NCBI GenBank assembly: GCA_001247695.2
Contig: LGRX02003671.1
Coordinates: 1 to 21,950, forward strand
Direction: 5' to 3'
Length of the DNA stretch: 21,950 nt
DNA from: Cymbomonas tetramitiformis
Lineage: Eukaryota; Chlorophyta; Pyramimonadophyceae; Pyramimonadales; Pyramimonadaceae
Below are positions 1-7,480 of this stretch, in pieces. Position 1 is the first letter of the stretch; each line of letters begins with the position of its first letter. A program made the translations under genes and the position numbers. Under the pieces are notes generated by a model. It did not search any database, was not told the origin of the DNA, and saw only the letters and a list, made by a program, of their open reading frames with translations.

Positions 1-2137
1 TATAGGTGCCCGTGGTGGTGTGCGTGTTAAACTTGGCGTACGCAGTGGCGCCAGTGATCTTCACAGATCCATCCGCCAGGGTGACTCGCATCTCGGAGCC
101 GGCTCGTGTTGTGAGGCCACATCGCTTAGCGCTCTGCTCCGAGATGAAGTTGTCAGAGGCCCCCGAGTCAATCAGCACCTTGACCGTGTGCCCTCTGAGG
201 GTTGCGTAGAATACCAGCAGTAGCGGTCCTTCTTCGTCATGTGCCGCTGCAAGGGTACCCTCGATGTCGGTCTTCCACTGAACTCCCCCATGTGTGCGTA
301 TGCTTTTGCACTTGAGGTTGGGGAGGAGGTTGTCCGAGGCCTCGCGGCATTCTTCCAACGTTTGCCTACACGCGGCGTAGAACTCCTCATCCAGCAAATC
401 AACATCTTCAGTCGGATGACTGACGAGGTTGTCTACACTCGCCGTCAGCAGGGTGCCCGCTGAGGTGCATTCGCTCGAGGGGGGGCTGACATGAGTGGTG
501 TCGCTGGTGGTAGGGCTCACATGGGTGGTGTCACTGGTAGTAGGGCTCACATGTGTAGTGCCACTGGTGGTAGGGCTAACATGGGTAGTGCCGCTTACTG
601 TGGGGCTCACGTGGGTAGTGCCGCTTGTCGTGGGGCTCACATGGGTAGCGACACTATTGGTGAGACTGCCATGGGTGAGAGGGTCCTCGTCATGCTGAGG
701 GCTGCCAACAGGGGAGTTGTGGGCGAGCTGGTGGGAGCTCTGGTGGTCAGTTCTCGTCTGAGGGGTCCCAGCTGCTGCCATCTGCTGGGTGAAGCAGAGC
801 GAATTGACCGAGGACTCCTCTTCCATCACCTCATGGTCTTCAGCGATGGGGTGGCTGTCGAGACAGGGTGGCGCTTCATCCGCTTCATGCGTTCTGACGG
901 TGGTCATCTGCTGGGTGAAGCAAAGCGAACTGGGTGCGGAGGTCTCCTCCGCCTCTGAGCAGTAGGATGAACCCTCGGGGTTTCCTCCCGGAGTGGCCGG
1001 CGCGTTATCATGGTGCGAAGATGTAGTCTCTGTTGTGAGCTCGGCCAGCGAGGATGATGGAGGGGATGCTCCCAAGGGGCTGGGACCCAGCTTCCTCATC
1101 TTGTACTGGTGTACTGCGTGCAGACTGCACCAGGCACCAGGTAAACCCACATCTCCCGCTGTCCCAGGTATCGTGCCCACTTCGGTGTCCAGGGTGCAGA
1201 GGGATGTCGAAGACCTCGCTGCTGCTCTTCGTGCGCCCTCCTTTTCCCACAGCCTGCTACCTGGGGAAGAGTCTGGACTCGAAGTGGCGATTGCCTTTTG
1301 CTGCTCGGCAGGCGACAGCTCTCTCCAAGCCGCGTAGAGGTCGTGGGAGCTGGCGTTAGAGGATTCGGGGACTTGCTGGCGACCGTCGTGTGAGAGGAGG
1401 TGCCACAATGCTATGCGCTGATGGCCCTCCTTGCGATCTTGAGGTTCGCGGGCAATGCGTATCCTCTCTGCCAGCTGGTTGGCGCGGTTCACGCGCTCCT
1501 TTGGCGATCGACTCCCAGAGTGTATGCGGCTGCGGACGCGCTCCGACAATTTATCCACCAGGTCCTTGGCAGCCTCTGGGGATTTGCGCAGAGCTCTGCG
1601 GACCTTCTGCATGGCGACTTCGAGGGGGAGGGAGTACAGATCTCTCTTCCAGTGCCACGCAGTTAGCCTTTTCCGTGGGTCTGCGAGGTTGGACTGATAG
1701 ATGGGCAGCGGTAGGACAACACGCGGTCGGGGGCGAAGGTCGCGGGGCTCTCCGCGGTTGTTGCCCATAATGGGTGGTCTGTGCCGGGGAACTCGCCGTC
1801 CCCTCCGACCCTCGATCCTCGCTTGTGTATAAGCGGGGCCGTCATCAAGAGGTAGCGACGGCTCATCGAAGGGGGGGCTTCCTGCGAGAGGGTGGCTGGA
1901 CAAGTCATCCCTCGGCGGCGATGGGGCACCTGCTGAGCGGTAGGTGCGTCGCAAGCGGGTCCCAGAGGTGAAGGCCACGCTCTTGGGATGGGGACGTTGG
2001 CCCCAAGGGTCTCTGCGTCCTCGGGCGCGTCGGGGTTCCACTGGTTCTGACCGCTTCTCCAGGGCGGAGAGGGTCTGATCATCAGGGCAAGACCTCACTT
2101 CCTCGAAGGGCAGGGTCTGAGGCTGGCCGCCGGCCAG
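1..2137 (-). CDS. pol polyprotein N-terminal part with retropepsin (partial, runs off the window)
   Basis: The minus-strand frame that carries gag stays open for 712 codons between the UGA at 2140-2138 and the window edge. Near residue 657 it reads VKVLIDSGASDNFISEQSAK, the aspartic protease signature of retroelements; the catalytic aspartate codon starts at nt 169. The preceding roughly 650 residues are unrecognised. They include a basic helical stretch (about nt 1340-1620), Ser/Thr/Pro-rich sequence, two copies of an SLCFTQQ peptide (about nt 780-805 and 904-930) and six tandem decapeptides just before the protease. The first in-frame ATG is at 1768, 123 codons after the UGA, so expression by readthrough from gag is more economical than internal initiation. 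The rest of the protease and the polymerase domains lie outside the window. Confidence 0.8.
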   Translation of the reverse strand, partial: MAGGQPQTLPFEEVRSCPDDQTLSALEKRSEPVEPRRARGRRDPWGQRPHPKSVAFTSGTRLRRTYRSAGAPSPPRDDLSSHPLAGSPPFDEPSLPLDDGPAYTQARIEGRRGRRVPRHRPPIMGNNRGEPRDLRPRPRVVLPLPIYQSNLADPRKRLTAWHWKRDLYSLPLEVAMQKVRRALRKSPEAAKDLVDKLSERVRSRIHSGSRSPKERVNRANQLAERIRIAREPQDRKEGHQRIALWHLLSHDGRQQVPESSNASSHDLYAAWRELSPAEQQKAIATSSPDSSPGSRLWEKEGARRAAARSSTSLCTLDTEVGTIPGTAGDVGLPGAWCSLHAVHQYKMRKLGPSPLGASPPSSSLAELTTETTSSHHDNAPATPGGNPEGSSYCSEAEETSAPSSLCFTQQMTTVRTHEADEAPPCLDSHPIAEDHEVMEEESSVNSLCFTQQMAAAGTPQTRTDHQSSHQLAHNSPVGSPQHDEDPLTHGSLTNSVATHVSPTTSGTTHVSPTVSGTTHVSPTTSGTTHVSPTTSDTTHVSPTTSDTTHVSPPSSECTSAGTLLTASVDNLVSHPTEDVDLLDEEFYAACRQTLEECREASDNLLPNLKCKSIRTHGGVQWKTDIEGTLAAAHDEEGPLLLVFYATLRGHTVKVLIDSGASDNFISEQSAKRCGLTTRAGSEMRVTLADGSVKITGATAYAKFNTHTTTGTY
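482..661 (-). repeat. Six 30-bp repeats coding TTSGTTHVSP decapeptides within pol
   Basis: Six consecutive 30-nt units encode variants of the decapeptide TTSGTTHVSP; the last two have Asp at position 4 and the first is diverged. The units stay in frame. They form a Thr/Ser-rich linker between the unrecognised pol N-terminus and the protease. Copy number probably varies between element copies (inference). Confidence 0.9.
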
Positions 2138-2140
2138 TCA
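2123..2140 (-). promoter_or_regulatory. Candidate UGA readthrough site with adjacent hairpin at the gag/pol junction
   Basis: The only stop between gag and pol is UGA at 2140-2138, in the same frame as both. It is followed directly by CUGGCC-GGC-GGCCAG, a perfect 6-bp GC-rich stem with a 3-nt loop (2137-2123). UGA followed by CU is a known leaky context, and some retroviruses use stop suppression with a 3' RNA structure to make Gag-Pol. Those structures usually start several bases after the stop, while this stem abuts it, so a larger fold or pseudoknot could be involved. A nonsense mutation in a dead copy is the main alternative. Confidence 0.55.
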
Positions 2141-5100
2141 TTCATCGCTCTCCACCGGGGGAAGGCCGTCTCCCTCCACAAGCTCGATGCCCGCAAGGGC
2201 CGCCAGGGTCTGGTAGCTCTGCTCGTCCTCACAGGTAGCAAGAGCCAAGACCTCCTCGGAGAACTCCTCTGGGACGCCATCCACCGAGGAGATGTCCTCC
2301 TGCTGCTCAATGGCCCAAACGACGGCGGCTACAAACCCAGGGGAGTTCGCCAGTCGAGCGGGTGCATTGGCCCTCCCCTCCTTGAGTTTAGCCTCGTCCG
2401 TACAGTTACGGACGATGTGCTCCGCAGAGCCGCAAGCGAAGCACCGGCGGACTTTCGGAGCGTCAGGGCGGGAGAGGCCAGGTGGTGGTGGCAAAGGAGT
2501 CACTGCCGCGGCGACGGTGGTGGCAGGCCCGTTCTCCAGCATGGCAAGAGCTGGGCGGCTCGAAGAGGGGGTACGCCTGTAGAAGGGGGTGCGAGGTGGT
2601 GGGTTAGCGAAGGAAACAGCACGGGGAGGACGGTCTTGAGAGCGCCTCTGAGCCGCCTCCGTGTCAATGTCACTCTCCACCTCCTCGGCAACTTCCCGAA
2701 TCTTCAACAAGGCGTTGTGGGTGCCTGGGATGTCGTCAGCGACGGCCTTCCTCTCCCACTCTTCTGGTTTGGAGACATCCAAGTGGATGGCTCTCAGGCG
2801 CCGCATCACCTTGGGTGCATATTTCAGTCCCCGGCGGTACGTAGAGAGCATCGACAAGTTGGTCATCTCCACGCAATTTGGGACTCTGCCGGCCAAGAAG
2901 TTGACGGAGGCCATGCGGGTCTCCAGTCGCGAGAAATACTCCGCCGCGGTCTCGTTCACCGCCTGCTTCAGGGCAATGGCCTCGCCGTGTGCGTTCTCCA
3001 GGTAGGCCTGCGTCAGGGAGCACACCGCCAGATCGCTGAAGAACACGTCCAGCTCCCCGTAGCGTTGGTGCCAAGCTTGCTCGGACCCAAAGGTCCCCGC
3101 CGCGCGCTCCAAGAACTTTCTCTGCTGGTCTTGAAGAGTGTACTCCTTGAAGCTCCAAAGAAGGCTTGACACACTCTCCTGGTACTCTGATACTGATGGC
3201 GTACAACTGGGAGTGGTCAGTGCTTCGATCACGATGGCCTCCTGGAATACCTTCCGCACCATGTGGGAGTAGTGCTCCAGTTGCGTCAGGAGGCCCTCCT
3301 TGTCGGCCGATTTTGTGTCGGACGCGGAGCGGGGGAACCTGGTGACGCTCTTGACCAGCTTTAGCACCATCTCTTTGGTCTTGTGCTCCAGGCGGACCTC
3401 GTCTGGAGATGCTCGCAGGTTAGTGCCCTGCGGCAGACGGACGATGCCTGGAACAAAAGGGGTGGCGCTGGGAGAGAGCACGGGGTTCGCAGCGGCGGCA
3501 GAGTGAACGGGGTTCGCGGCAGCGGCAGAGTGAACGGGGTTTGCGGCGGCGGAATGGGGAAAACGGGCAGGAGGTGGTGGTCCCGGGGCATGCGCGGGCG
3601 GAGGCGCAGGCGCGGGATTTGTGGGGACTGCGGTCGGAGTGGGCGGTAATGTAGGGGCTGATGGTGGTGCGGGGAGTGGGAGAGGTGGATGGAAGGGCAG
3701 GGGTGTGGATGGTTGTGCGGCCACCACGCTCATGCTCCGGTACCAATCGGAGTTGCTGACCTCCGACCACGCGGCGAGCCCGTCCTGATCGAAGTTCTGC
3801 ATCTCCGACTCCCGCGCAGTAGCAAGGATCCACTCCCATACTGGCTGCCCCATGCTGGTAGACCGCACATTGGCCGCGGCTGGGTCCCCCATTGCCATAT
3901 CCATGACCTCGCGGTCGACCATGAGGACCCAGGTCTCCACACGAGGGGTGGTAAGGGGTAGGGGTGCATGGTGTAGCCGGCCCCCCATGCGCGCATATGC
4001 AGTCAGCGGCGCTCCCAGCAGGTGCATGATCCTGAACAAGATGGCGTCGCCCTGCACCCCAGCCCGGCGGCGTTCGTCCCATGGTAGAGAGACGGTTGCC
4101 GCGCCTCGCACCCCAGCTGACTGGTGCACCCACAATGACCCACCATCGTGGGTGACGAAGAGGGCTCTGACCTCTGGGTACTGAGGGTAGGAGGGCTCTG
4201 GTGCGGGATCGTCAGGGGGATCCTGAGGTGGATCACTAGGGGGGGCTGGTGGCGAGTCGCTTGGACTGGAGTCTCTGGGCTCTGAGTCGGGATTGCCACC
4301 GCCGTGCACCACCGTCTCCATCGACTGCCGCCGGCGGGCCACCATCATGTTATGGGGATTTGGCCGGCCCTGAGTGGGAGGTTCGGCGGGAGCGGTCTCA
4401 GCGGCGGTCTGAGGCACTGGAGGGGTTACGCTGGCGACGGCGGCTGCCTCGTGTAGATGGTCCGCCGTCAGGCCCTGTGCGCTGCCCTGAGGGTCGCCTG
4501 GTGGGGAGGCTCCTGCCGATGCCGTCGCACCAGGCAGCGCGAGTCCTCTCGAGAGCACCGCGGAGATATCCAGGGCCTGTACTGCCGCCAGGACTTCTCT
4601 GCGAATGTGTTCACTTCGGCTGCTCGCGTCCGAGTCGGAGCCGGACCTGTGGGCGGCCCTCCGCCTGCGCTCAGCCCGCGCCTGCGTGCTTCGGCTGCCT
4701 CTGGTCCCCGTGCTGGTGCGGCTGATGTCCGTGCCGGAGTCGGGGTCAGAGTGATCAGGTGCGTGGCTTGGGCCTGGAAGATGCTTGCCATGTGTCGCAG
4801 GGCCCGAAGATGCCCTTCGGGAACGCCGACGCCGGCGAGTCTCTGAGGTTGTCGCCACCGCGGGAAGGTGACGCACCAAGAGCTGGGTACCGCCCAAGAC
4901 GTTATGCTGAACCCCGCTGTCAAGGGGTACCTGCAGAGGGTCCGGCAGGGCCGCGGCGCCGATGCTGATGAAGTGCTGCAGCGATGAGGGATCCGCGCCT
5001 GAGTCATGAAGCGCGGAGGTGGCTGGTGCCAGCTGATGGGGCTGCTGTGGTCGATGTTGCGGCTGCAGTTGCTGTTGCTGCTGCTGCTGCTGCTGCTGTT

Positions 5101-5554
5101 GCTGCTGTAGCTGCTGCTGCTGTAACTGCTGCTGCTGTAACTGATGCTGCATCGGTTCCAGTGGCTGCTGTTGAAGCCACTGCTGTTGCTGCTGCTGGTA
5201 CGCGAGCCACTGCTGCTGCTGCTGTAGCTGTTGTTGGAACGGTGTGGGATATGCGCCCACGGGGTGATGGGTTCCCAGTGTGAACGGCTCTGGTGATACT
5301 CCCCCAGCGAGGGGCGCTGATTGGGGCAATACCCAATTGACGCCGTTCCATACAGCCTGTGCGGGGGTGCCATCCGGCATAGTATAAGGGCGGGGCACCG
5401 CTGTGTAGGGCATGGTGGTGCCTGGATGTGGAATGGGGTGAGCGGAAGCGTAAGCGGCGGGCGATGGGAAGGTGAGGGGCGAGAACAATGGGGGGCGTGA
5501 CGGCTCTGCACTGACCCCCATGCTGGGAAAGGACTCTGATATATGTTGCGACAT
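2138..5554 (-). CDS. gag: Gag polyprotein with polyglutamine tract and CCHC zinc knuckle
   Basis: From the ATG at 5554 the protein has 1138 residues. The open frame extends upstream to a TAA at 5641-5639, but no earlier ATG exists in it. Order: Pro-rich N-terminus; Gln-rich tract (about 107-184); Arg/Ser-rich stretch (about 248-328); an unrecognised Trp-containing block (about 470-625); Pro-rich linker with NPVHSAAAA-like repeats (about 674-704); helical capsid-like region (about 730-965) with YFSRLETRM; and the knuckle CFACGSAEHIVRNC (1038-1051, C-x2-C-x4-H-x4-C), followed by 87 residues with an acidic end. Gag packages element RNA into particles; the knuckle binds nucleic acid. The protein is about two to three times the usual length for Ty3-like Gag, the excess being N-terminal to the capsid region. 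No frame break is seen. Confidence 0.85.
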   Translation of the reverse strand: MSQHISESFPSMGVSAEPSRPPLFSPLTFPSPAAYASAHPIPHPGTTMPYTAVPRPYTMPDGTPAQAVWNGVNWVLPQSAPLAGGVSPEPFTLGTHHPVGAYPTPFQQQLQQQQQWLAYQQQQQQWLQQQPLEPMQHQLQQQQLQQQQLQQQQQQQQQQQQQLQPQHRPQQPHQLAPATSALHDSGADPSSLQHFISIGAAALPDPLQVPLDSGVQHNVLGGTQLLVRHLPAVATTSETRRRRRSRRASSGPATHGKHLPGPSHAPDHSDPDSGTDISRTSTGTRGSRSTQARAERRRRAAHRSGSDSDASSRSEHIRREVLAAVQALDISAVLSRGLALPGATASAGASPPGDPQGSAQGLTADHLHEAAAVASVTPPVPQTAAETAPAEPPTQGRPNPHNMMVARRRQSMETVVHGGGNPDSEPRDSSPSDSPPAPPSDPPQDPPDDPAPEPSYPQYPEVRALFVTHDGGSLWVHQSAGVRGAATVSLPWDERRRAGVQGDAILFRIMHLLGAPLTAYARMGGRLHHAPLPLTTPRVETWVLMVDREVMDMAMGDPAAANVRSTSMGQPVWEWILATARESEMQNFDQDGLAAWSEVSNSDWYRSMSVVAAQPSTPLPFHPPLPLPAPPSAPTLPPTPTAVPTNPAPAPPPAHAPGPPPPARFPHSAAANPVHSAAAANPVHSAAAANPVLSPSATPFVPGIVRLPQGTNLRASPDEVRLEHKTKEMVLKLVKSVTRFPRSASDTKSADKEGLLTQLEHYSHMVRKVFQEAIVIEALTTPSCTPSVSEYQESVSSLLWSFKEYTLQDQQRKFLERAAGTFGSEQAWHQRYGELDVFFSDLAVCSLTQAYLENAHGEAIALKQAVNETAAEYFSRLETRMASVNFLAGRVPNCVEMTNLSMLSTYRRGLKYAPKVMRRLRAIHLDVSKPEEWERKAVADDIPGTHNALLKIREVAEEVESDIDTEAAQRRSQDRPPRAVSFANPPPRTPFYRRTPSSSRPALAMLENGPATTVAAAVTPLPPPPGLSRPDAPKVRRCFACGSAEHIVRNCTDEAKLKEGRANAPARLANSPGFVAAVVWAIEQQEDISSVDGVPEEFSEEVLALATCEDEQSYQTLAALAGIELVEGDGLPPVESDE
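5010..5236 (-). repeat. CAG/CAA-rich tract coding polyglutamine in Gag
   Basis: On the plus strand this is a run of ctg/ttg triplets. On the minus strand it codes Gln runs interrupted by Leu, Trp and His, including thirteen consecutive Gln. Mixed CAG and CAA codons suggest partial selection for the peptide rather than a pure DNA microsatellite. Shifted frames read polySer or polyAla, which explains the long overlapping shadow ORFs here. Confidence 0.9.
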
Positions 5555-5624
5555 ACTGGCTGCTGAGCTGATCAGATCGCACGCTGGGTGTGGCAAAAGC
5601 CACAGGTGAGCAGAAGGTAGGAAG

Positions 5625-5644
5625 TGCTCGCCTTTTATTTATTC
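5625..5644 (-). promoter_or_regulatory. A/T-rich box AATAAATAAAAGG just upstream of gag
   Basis: Minus-strand GAATAAATAAAAGGCG lies about 75 nt upstream of the gag ATG. It could be a TATA-like element for a gag transcript or a poly(A)-type signal for the small ORF that ends inside it (TAA at 5641-5639). The sequence alone does not decide. Confidence 0.25.
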
Positions 5645-5923
5645 AGTGTCGCTTTCGTGAGGGGGGGAAGGAGGAGGTGAAGGTGTAGGGCTGACTTCTG
5701 GAGACGGTGGAGCGTCGGCCAAGGTTTCACCAGGAAGCACCGGTATTGCTGGGTGGTAAGGGTCCGGGTAGTTGAAGACGAAAACCGTGAACCCCTGGTA
5801 GTACCACTCACGGTAGTGGCGCGCTGGTGGGATAGCCAGGGTGTATGCTGTCCAGGCGCTCAGTTGTCTTCCACCTCGTCGTCTGAAGAGGAGGGTGAAG
5901 GTGGGAGGGGGCCCTCTGGGGAG
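5639..5923 (-). CDS. Leader ORF B, tryptophan/tyrosine-rich, no ATG
   Basis: An open stretch of 94 codons in the gag frame, between TAA at 5926-5924 and TAA at 5641-5639, has no ATG. Its coding-like part begins near nt 5865 with SAWTAYTLAIPP, continues with HYREWYYQGFTVFVFNYPDP and ends in a Pro/Ser-rich acidic tail. It shares the pattern H-x-REW-xx-QG-x5-F-xx-PDP with the neighbouring leader ORF A, which it overlaps out of frame. It might be reached by a -1 shift from ORF A, by splicing, or be a relic of a duplication. Function unknown. Confidence 0.35.
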   Translation of the reverse strand, partial: LPRGPPPTFTLLFRRRGGRQLSAWTAYTLAIPPARHYREWYYQGFTVFVFNYPDPYHPAIPVLPGETLADAPPSPEVSPTPSPPPSPPHESDTE

Positions 5924-6030
5924 TTATCGAAGGCTCCTGCTGGTGGGAAGGTGGGGTCTGGTTGAAATAACCACTTGAGGGGTCCCTGTTTCCACCACTC
6001 TCTTCTGTGCTGTTGTGGGGAAACTGCCAT
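5860..6030 (-). CDS. Leader ORF A, 56 codons, tryptophan-rich
   Basis: An ATG at 6030 opens a 56-codon frame ending with TGA at 5862-5860. It contains HRREWWKQGPLKWLF and PDPTFPP, then a Pro/Ser stretch and an acidic end DDEVEDN. The same layout (REW-xx-QG, PDP, Pro/Ser tail, acidic terminus) occurs in ORF B just downstream in a different frame. As a short ORF upstream of gag it could act as a regulatory upstream ORF or encode a small accessory peptide. I recognise no known family. The similarity of the two ORFs is the main reason to think they are or were coding. Confidence 0.35.
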   Translation of the reverse strand: MAVSPQQHRREWWKQGPLKWLFQPDPTFPPAGAFDNSPEGPLPPSPSSSDDEVEDN

Positions 6031-6239
6031 ACACTGGCGTACTCAAAATTTCGCCAGGGCTCCGCGACACAGATTTCAAGTGCCTATGTATGCAGACAGG
6101 GGTCAAGAAACTGCAACCAGAAAGCTCAGCAAGGTCCCAGAAGGTAACCGGACTTCGTACACTCCCAAAATATTCCAGCCAGAGGGTAAACCAGAGGTGT
6201 CCAGAGACTGTCCAGGAACTGTCCAGAAGCCACTAAAAG

Positions 6240-6580
6240 CGCTGTTTTGAGGGGCTTTCCCAATTGCTGGTGGCCGTGAGGGCGGTATTGAGGGGTTCTA
6301 GGGTGTCCTATGGGGTCTGGGGAAGGAGTTTTTGGTGGTGGGGGCTACTGTGGAAGGTTTTGGGGTAGGCTGAAAACGGGCTAAAACGGCTATTTTGGGC
6401 TGTTTTTGGCTGTTTTTCGCCTTTTCAAGGCTCTAGAAAGTGAGTTATGAGGTTTTCCTGGCTACTATAAACCGGGGAAACCCTTTAGGGTGCTCCCTGA
6501 CGGTTGTTTGTAGCCTGGGGCAGACTTGGAGTTTAAGATCGGAAAACGAATGTTGACTTTTCTGAGCCTGGTTGGGCCCC
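6240..6580. other. Retroelement leader, no ORF seen
   Basis: This stretch is G-rich on the plus strand near 6270-6370 and contains several copies of a GGCTGTTTTT/GGGCTAAAACGG-like motif near 6370-6420. I find no coding frame, and no clear promoter in the minus orientation. It lies between the possible primer-binding site near 6580 and leader ORF A. Confidence 0.3.
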
Positions 6581-6583
6581 CAC

Positions 6584-6735
6584 TGTTAAGGGAACGTTAT
6601 ACTGATGTTTTGTGACTTTTGGGAGCAGTATATGGATTCCTTCTTTGAAAAAAAATGGCTTTTCTGACGTAAAAGTAGCGCAAAGTTTCCCAAAAGTACG
6701 AGTCTCCCCCCGCAGTATAACGGAAGTTACGGTAA
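6584..6735. repeat. Nested inverted repeat, about 150 bp
   Basis: Outer arms are CGTTATACTG (6595-6604) and its exact complement CAGTATAACG (6713-6722); inner arms are ACTTTTGGGA (6615-6624) and TCCCAAAAGT (6688-6697). The order is preserved, so the two ends are diverged inverted copies of one another, flanked by GTTA/TAAC. It may be a small foldback or MITE-like element, or part of the retroelement's terminal repeat. It borders the possible primer-binding site. Confidence 0.5.
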
Positions 6736-7108
6736 CGCCGTGGTTGAACGCGCGGAGGTGTTCAAGTAACGCTCATTGATACCAATTGTGCCTGGGGCAC
6801 TACGACAAATGCTCGGAAATATGTTTTTGATTGAACGTGCAAAGGTGCACAATTCGGATTTTGTAATATACTGGATCAGGGCCAGATTGAGGTACAAACG
6901 ATAATTCGGTTCCGAGTTCTGAAGGCTAAACACTTCTCAAGTGCTCTACTTATTCACTCGTCACTCAGGTTGCAGGGTCAACCACTCGAGAGCCGATGTC
7001 ACACTTCGGCTCAACGTTCAATTCCCGATCCGATCTCATTTCTAATTCCGATTCGTCATTCTCGATTCAGATGTTATGCCGACAGACTGACACAATGACT
7101 GCCCCACA
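6736..7108. other. Gene-free stretch
   Basis: Only short, composition-driven ORFs on either strand. No recognisable gene, RNA or strong repeat seen. Confidence 0.4.
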
Positions 7109-7345
7109 GTACTGCCATACTACTGTACTGTCATACTGTCATACTGTCATAGCGTCATACTGTCATACTATCATAACCTTAATATCTGATATTCGATTTC
7201 ATTGTCTTTTCAACCCTGATGCGAATCTGACCATTCTTCGAGGGTCTGACTGAGTTCCACGATGACACCCCCCACAGTACTGTCATACTACTATAGTGTC
7301 ATACTGTCATAGTGTCATACTGTCATAGTGTCATACTGTCATACC
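7109..7345. repeat. Two blocks of octamer repeats (CATACTGT/CATAGTGT)
   Basis: Block 1 (about 7109-7175) and block 2 (about 7272-7345) are built from CATACTGT and its variants CATAGTGT and CATAGCGT at a period of 8. Each is preceded by a similar CCCCACAGTACTG sequence, so the whole segment was probably duplicated before or after the octamers expanded. Confidence 0.7.
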
Positions 7346-7480
7346 CCGGACATCTGGTATTCATTCTCATCGTGATTTCAAGCCCAATTTCACTGTCATC
7401 GTGCCAATCCCAGATTACCCCCGATGACACACATACGGACGCATAGGCATATCGGCTCACGCTGTGCCTCCGGGCACATT

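Larger units (their letters stand above)
1..6583 (-). mobile_element. LTR-type retroelement, 5' portion (leader, gag, start of pol)
   Basis: Reading leftwards on the minus strand, a leader with small ORFs is followed by gag with a CCHC knuckle, an in-frame UGA, and a pol frame with a retropepsin motif. Reverse transcriptase, RNase H and integrase would lie beyond position 1, so the family (Ty3-like or other) cannot be fixed; gag followed by protease fits LTR retroelements in general. The 5' boundary is uncertain. A candidate lies at 6580-6584, where minus-strand sequence ending TTAACA is followed after one base by TGGGGGCCCAACC, which could be an LTR end plus primer-binding site. I found no second LTR copy or target-site duplication. 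Long open frames in gag and pol argue that the element is young. Confidence 0.75.

Noticed and set aside
491..958. 155-codon plus-strand ORF with Gly/Val/His-rich repeats
   Set aside because: It is the antisense reading of the pol decapeptide repeats; the minus frame is continuous with gag and the protease.
3420..4133. 237-codon minus-strand ORF overlapping gag
   Set aside because: Shadow frame of the Pro-rich and central parts of gag; no motifs of its own.
4468..5511. 347-codon minus-strand ORF overlapping gag in another frame
   Set aside because: It starts with GTG, is rich in Ser runs that are frame-shifted readings of the CAG tract, and lies wholly inside gag, whose own frame has the capsid and zinc-knuckle signatures.
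5555..5596. Upstream start of gag at 5596
   Set aside because: The codon there is TTG, not ATG. The first ATG in frame is at 5554, so the 14 extra residues are not supported.
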